Below are positions 59,596-64,000 of a stretch of 64,000 bases of DNA, in pieces. The translations under genes were made by a program, and so were the position numbers. Numbering within the stretch: position 1 is the stretch's first letter; every line of letters starts with the position of its first letter. Below the pieces are notes generated by a model, which saw nothing but the letters and a program-made list of their open reading frames with translations, did no database searches and was not told the origin of the DNA. Source of the stretch: Zygophlyctis sp. KS116 (lineage: Eukaryota > Chytridiomycota); NCBI GenBank assembly GCA_054661495.1, contig BAAFSQ010000006.1, positions 1 to 64,000 of the forward strand, in the 5' to 3' direction.

Positions 59596-60527
59596 ATGGC
59601 AATGGACTTTGATCTCATTATCCCTGGTCTATATCTAGGAAACATGAAAATTGATCTTGAAACATTAGTCAAATTAGAAATCAAACAGATTCTATCGCTA
59701 GGATTTGACTATGAAATCACTGATAAAATCCCTTGCAAAGCCATTGCACTCAATGATGAACCGACGGAAAATATTTACTTGACATTTGATGATGCATTTG
59801 AAATCATTCATGAAGCTCTAAAAGAAAATGGAAATATTTATATTCATTGTATTGCTGGTGTATCTAGATCTCCAACAATTGTAATCGCTTACTTGATGAG
59901 ACTAAATCAATGGAGTGTTTATGAATCATTAGAATATGTAAAATCTAAAAGGCCAATGACTGATCCAAATTTTGGATTTATAGAACAATTAAGATTGTAT
60001 CAGAGTAATTTAATCAACTGAAATTTACTATTTAGATACTGGATTCAGGGTGGATACAAGTAGCTCATCTTATAATAGATTTCTGATTTTATCAAAATTT
60101 AGAAAGAATTATGGTAATTACAAATTTCATTAAATTTTAGATTTATCATGGGAAAATTCAGACAATATACAAAAACCAATCTCTAAGCAAGGACAAGTAC
60201 TAAAATGCAAAAGTTGTAGATTTCTTTTAATTTCTGAACCTGATGATATACTCTATCATCCTGGTAATGATCATATGATTGAATGTGGATTATTTTATCT
60301 GAATCCAGCTGTGAATTGGATTCCTATACAAGATGGAATAATTCAAGGGAAAATAGACTGTCCAAATTGTCATTGTAATTTTTCTCTTTTTAAAATTTAT
60401 AGATAAATTAGGAAAGTTTAATTGGTCTGGGATACAATGTACATGTGGTAAATGGATTGTTCCTGGATTTTCAGCTCAAAGATCTAAAGTAGATTTAGAT
60501 TTTAAGTCACTTAAAAAGACTATTTAA
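59596..60527 (+). CDS. YVH1: YVH1/DUSP12 dual-specificity phosphatase
   Basis: Exons 59596-60004, 60036-60113, 60141-60374 and 60403-60527; introns 31, 27 and 28 nt; 281 aa. The phosphatase domain has the active-site loop HCIAGVSRSP with general acid in NDEPTENI. The C-terminal zinc domain is complete only after splicing: CKSCRFLLIS, the IDCPNCHYKLGKFNWSG stretch and CTCGKWIVPGFSAQRSKVD. Yvh1 releases Mrt4 from pre-60S ribosomes through this zinc domain. The ATG at 59596 follows a TTG-started open frame. Confidence 0.95.
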
Positions 60528-60684
60528 ATCTGAATTTTGAATCTGATCATGCATTAAGAATGCATAGCTAGCATAATAATTTAACACTGTCATGATCGTT
60601 AAAGGCATAATATTTCAACTTTTTCATACACAATTTTGAGAAATTCAAAGAGATTTAAGCCGATTTCGCGTCGCTAGATTCAAA

Positions 60685-63626
60685 ATGTCATTGGCAGGAG
60701 AGTTATCATATTCAGAATTAAAATCTAAACTTGCATTAAATCTAAAGGAAAACTCCATCGGACAAAAACTTAAGGCTCAATTGAGATATTTCTTAATACA
60801 GAAAATTCAGTCAAAGGCTCCCGAGGGAAACTCAAAAGCTTTGGTTCTAAAGGCCATTGACTCATTAATTATAGATTATCTCAGAAACAATAATAATGAT
60901 TTTACATTGTCAGTATTCTTTCCAGAATCAGGTCTGGATAATTATTCAAATGTAAGGCGCTCAAGCAGAGCAAGAGCATTGCTTTTACTCATTAATATTA
61001 GGTAATGGAAGAAGAAGATATTCTCGCGACTCTTCATCTAAATCCTACATTTTATCCTTTAAAAATGCATTCGATGATTAAGCAGGGTCAAGCTAATGGT
61101 ATTTTTAATACTGTTCACAAACAGATCTTTTAACACGCATTTTACAAGGAATTGGGAATTATTCGGACTATTATCAACAATCAGAAAATGTAGGTATACA
61201 GACTGAAGATTTTGGTCACATTGGAGACTCTTTAGATGTTAAAATGAAGGAATTAGATTCAATTTTTAGATTCAAAAGATCAAAAAACGAGAAAAAGGAT
61301 GAAGATGAGGTGGAAGATCGAATGATTGCATTTCAAAAGAGGTTGGAAACAATAATGAAAGTTGATATGGAACAACAGGTATTATTAGAGTGCTTAAAGA
61401 AAAGTTGCAAAAGTTTAAAGATTTTGAGCTGGCACAATCAAGGTTGGAAGAACGAAAAAGTTATCAGAATCATATTACTCGTTTAAAGTCAGACTATGAA
61501 CAGAAAATTTTAGATATGCAGCAAGAAATGTTATTTATGGAAGAGAAGGAAGGGAAACGATGGGCTACAAGAGAGCATGTATATCCTGTTTTTTTAATCT
61601 AATATAGGAACTCGAAATGGCAAATATGGAAATGAGACAAAGATTATTGGATGAAGGAAACAGAATCGCATTCAAAGAAGCTACACTACGTAATAATATT
61701 GAATTGGAATCAAAGGAAATTGTCATGGAACGGGATTTACTTTCAAGGAAATATAAAGAAGCAGAAGAAAGAATTAGGCAATTAACAGAGTTTAAAGAAA
61801 AATATGCTTTGCAAATGCAGGAAAATATGGCTCAGTATAAAATTGATTTAAATCGAGAGCATGCTAGCCTTTTATCTTCAGTTGAAATTGAAAGAACTAA
61901 ACTGCAGGGAGAAAGAGCTTTACTCAGTGAGAGAGCATCTGTGACTGAGCAAATGATGAATAATGTAAAGCAAGCTCAAATGGATATTGATAATACCCGC
62001 AATAATCTACGTGAAGCACAGAAACAGCTTCAAAGTGCAATCAAGGAGAGGGATGATGCTCAACTTCATGTAAAAGAACTTCAGCTAAAAGTATGTCATT
62101 TTTTATTAATATTTTAGCTTTTAACTAATAAGGGGTCAACAGCTCTAGAATTTGAGCTTCAAAGTCTGAAAGCGTAATCATATAAATATTTCTAATTTTT
62201 AGACAATTGATTGAAGCCGAACAACTCAATCAGCAGAGGCAAAAAGGTAAAAACATCAATTTATTAATTATAGAATATCAAAATATACTTGAGCGATTTG
62301 CAAACCCAACTGAACAGCCGAAATTAAATTCTGATCTAACATGGCAGAGAGAATGTCAAGCGTTGAACTTGAGGCTGGAAGAAGAGGTATTTCTTAAAAA
62401 TATTTATACTATTTAGAGCCGTAAATATAGTGAATTGCAAATCAAGTATGAAAATGAAGTTTTAAAATGCAAACAATTGAAGAAAGATATTTCCGACCTC
62501 CAGTTATTATTACATCAAGCCAGGGTTGCCTTAAACAAGGAAATAGCCTTCAAGTCTACAATGGAACGATATCCTAATCATATGGTCAGAACTGATTTAC
62601 TACCAGATCCCATGGATATTCGCTATGAGAACCATTACCGCAATTCATCGCGAAAGCTGAATGCTGTTTTTCGTAAAATTCCAGATCCATCTGCTCATAA
62701 TTTAGCTGGGAATATTTACAATTCAGATGATGAGGATGAATCAAACATTCTTTCAAAAATTGAACCCATAGATCTTCGCGATGTATCACCACTTAGAGAA
62801 TATCCTCAAAATACATATACAGAAGTAGATTCACATCAACAGCACGCAGGCGATGCCGAAAATGGAATCGAACAAACAGAAGATGAAAATAACGAAGATA
62901 TACAACTTAACAGAGCCTCAAAGGAAAAAGAGATTGATTTCCACAGACCTCTTGATTTTCATTTCCAGGAAAAATCAGAAAAGCTAAACATATTAGAGGA
63001 CTGTGTCTCTGAAGGGAACGTAACTCCGTTTGAGACGGACAAGATTGTAACTAATATATGCAGTCACCAGTTGGATGAAGAAACACATTCAAAGCTCGTT
63101 GAATCTGATCTTGATGGTGAAATTCAATTCGGTCAAGAGAATATTGATTTCCCCTATCTTTCAGAACCTCATGAAACTGATTTAGGAGCCCATCCAGAGC
63201 CGGGAGAATCCGCCCGTCAACTAGAAACTCAAACTTTTCAAGAGCCTCAAATTGAAGAGGAACCATCGGCTCCCTTTGTTGCTGAAGAAAATATCAAGGA
63301 AGACTTATCTATAAAGTCCGAACCTAAAAAGCCAGACACAGTTTTATCAAAGCTGGATTTATTGGAAAAGGATCCGATATTACAAAAATATATGGATATG
63401 ATTGCGGAAAAAAGGAAAGAAAATACATCCATGATTGATCCAGAAGCCCGATTAGACTCTTTTACTGCAAAACTAGAGGTACTATTTATTCCATTTCTAA
63501 GATTAGTCATCTCGTATTGATATTTCAGGAATATCATCGGAGAAGGGTGATGATTGGAGGTATATACAATTATATAATGTTAGCATACCTACAGGCGGTG
63601 AGTCTAGTGAAAGCTTCAAGTGGTAA
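60685..63626 (+). CDS. OFD1: OFD1-type basal-body/centriole protein
   Basis: Distal-centriole protein needed for cilium docking. Exons 60685-60951, 61002-61098, 61125-61378, 61405-61578, 61608-62090, 62118-62173, 62203-62246, 62274-62386, 62417-63478, 63507-63559 and 63584-63626; introns 24-30 nt plus one of 50; 881 aa. The LisH region (LKAQLRYFLIQKIQ, NDFTLSVFFPESGLD) is nearly the human sequence YSLSVFFPESGL. A long coiled coil with LQKFKDFELAQSRLEE follows. Near the C-terminus DPILQKYMDMI matches human NPLEKYMKII. The last two small exons rest on splice signals and frame only. Confidence 0.9.
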
Positions 63627-63712
63627 TTCAGCTTTAGGCTTTTGGTCGTAACCTACTCACAGGCAGACAAAATGCGGTTATGGCGAGGGTTGTCAGAATA
63701 AGTTAAAAAAAA

Positions 63713-64000
63713 ATGGTTTCAGCTGTTAGTCATTCTTTGCAATTTTCTGGGCATGAGTTCCTCAGACAGCGTCTGATCTTGTCTGCATTATCTGGCAAGA
63801 GTGTGCGAATCGATCATATCAGACCTGCTGGTGATCATTTGGGACTGTTGGACTTCGAAGCATCATTTCTCCGCCTCTTGGATAAAATCACTAATGGCTC
63901 CGCTATTGAAATCAATTACACTGGAACTTGCATTACATTTGTCCCTGGGGTTCTCACTGGTGGTAAAATTCATCATGACTGCCCACCGTCCAGAAGCATC
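63713..64000 (+). CDS. RCL1: RCL1, 18S rRNA-processing cyclase-like protein (5' part)
   Basis: Only the first 96 codons are in the window. LQFSGHEFLRQRLILSALSG, DFEASFLRLLDKITNGS, IEINYTGTCITFVPG and GGKIHHDCPPSRSI match the Rcl1 branch of the RNA 3'-phosphate cyclase family, which works with Bms1 at sites A0-A2 of pre-18S rRNA. No intron in the visible part. Confidence 0.93.
   Translation, partial: MVSAVSHSLQFSGHEFLRQRLILSALSGKSVRIDHIRPAGDHLGLLDFEASFLRLLDKITNGSAIEINYTGTCITFVPGVLTGGKIHHDCPPSRSI

Noticed and set aside
61379-61404. Frameshift in OFD1 after EQQ
   Set aside because: A 26-nt GT-AG intron restores the conserved LQKFKDFELAQ stretch.

Overview
This is a gene-dense, AT-rich stretch of a eukaryotic nuclear genome. 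About 39 protein genes fit in 64 kb, often with only tens of bases between coding regions. The gene set points to a flagellated (zoosporic) early-diverging fungus or close relative. Fungal-style genes include a class II FBA aldolase, SWI1 with ARP9, IKS1-like kinase, RPC31-like and a Nud1/Cdc11-like LRR protein. They sit beside flagellar, basal-body and spindle genes: SPAG17, OFD1, CSPP1 and HAUS3. NDUFS3 implies a nuclear-encoded complex I. TAA, TAG and TGA all act as stops, so the code is standard. The species cannot be fixed from sequence alone.

The dominant signal is the introns. I resolved about 114 GT-AG introns by joining reading frames, and almost all are 23-34 nt. Every multi-exon model closes to a whole number of codons (for example 1500 aa over 14 exons for SPAG17). 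Most apparent stops and frame changes in these genes are therefore tiny introns, not damage. The few longer introns stand out: 560 nt in HBS1 (spanning an alternative SKI7-like terminal exon), 161 nt in the ER Hsp70 gene, and 50-67 nt in OFD1, the phosphodiesterase and the AP180-like gene.

Layout. 1-9.6 kb: 3'-truncated ATM/TEL1 kinase and a tail-anchored coiled-coil protein. 9.7-18.1 kb: FBA1, SPAG17, a Nud1-like LRR protein, mitochondrial uL14. 18.2-26.2 kb: NUDC, TIM13, HBS1/SKI7, KAR2/BiP, NDUFS3, a PWWP-like protein, mitochondrial uS7 and bL31. 26.2-29.1 kb: a head-to-head pair of intronless secreted helical-repeat proteins. 29.1-43.3 kb: RPC31, a FYVE protein, CSPP1, an unknown basic protein, an EXORDIUM-like secreted protein, prefoldin 3, thymidylate kinase, SWI1, TTD14-like NTPase, RPP30/RPP1 and MYG1. 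43.3-49 kb: a divergent pair made of a multi-TM cyclic-nucleotide phosphodiesterase and a cyclic-nucleotide-binding/F-box/LRR protein. 49-57.8 kb: AP180, HAUS3, ARP9, IKS1, an FN3/coiled-coil protein and a multi-TM protein. 57.8-64 kb: a third secreted repeat protein, YVH1, OFD1 and the start of RCL1.

Most genes are housekeeping. The points most worth following are: (1) the genome-wide tiny-intron system; (2) HBS1/SKI7 alternative splicing; (3) a stop-free 30-nt intron that splits the HDEL signal of BiP; (4) a probable cGMP module linking a membrane phosphodiesterase to an F-box protein with its own cyclic-nucleotide sensor; (5) a candidate secreted effector family.
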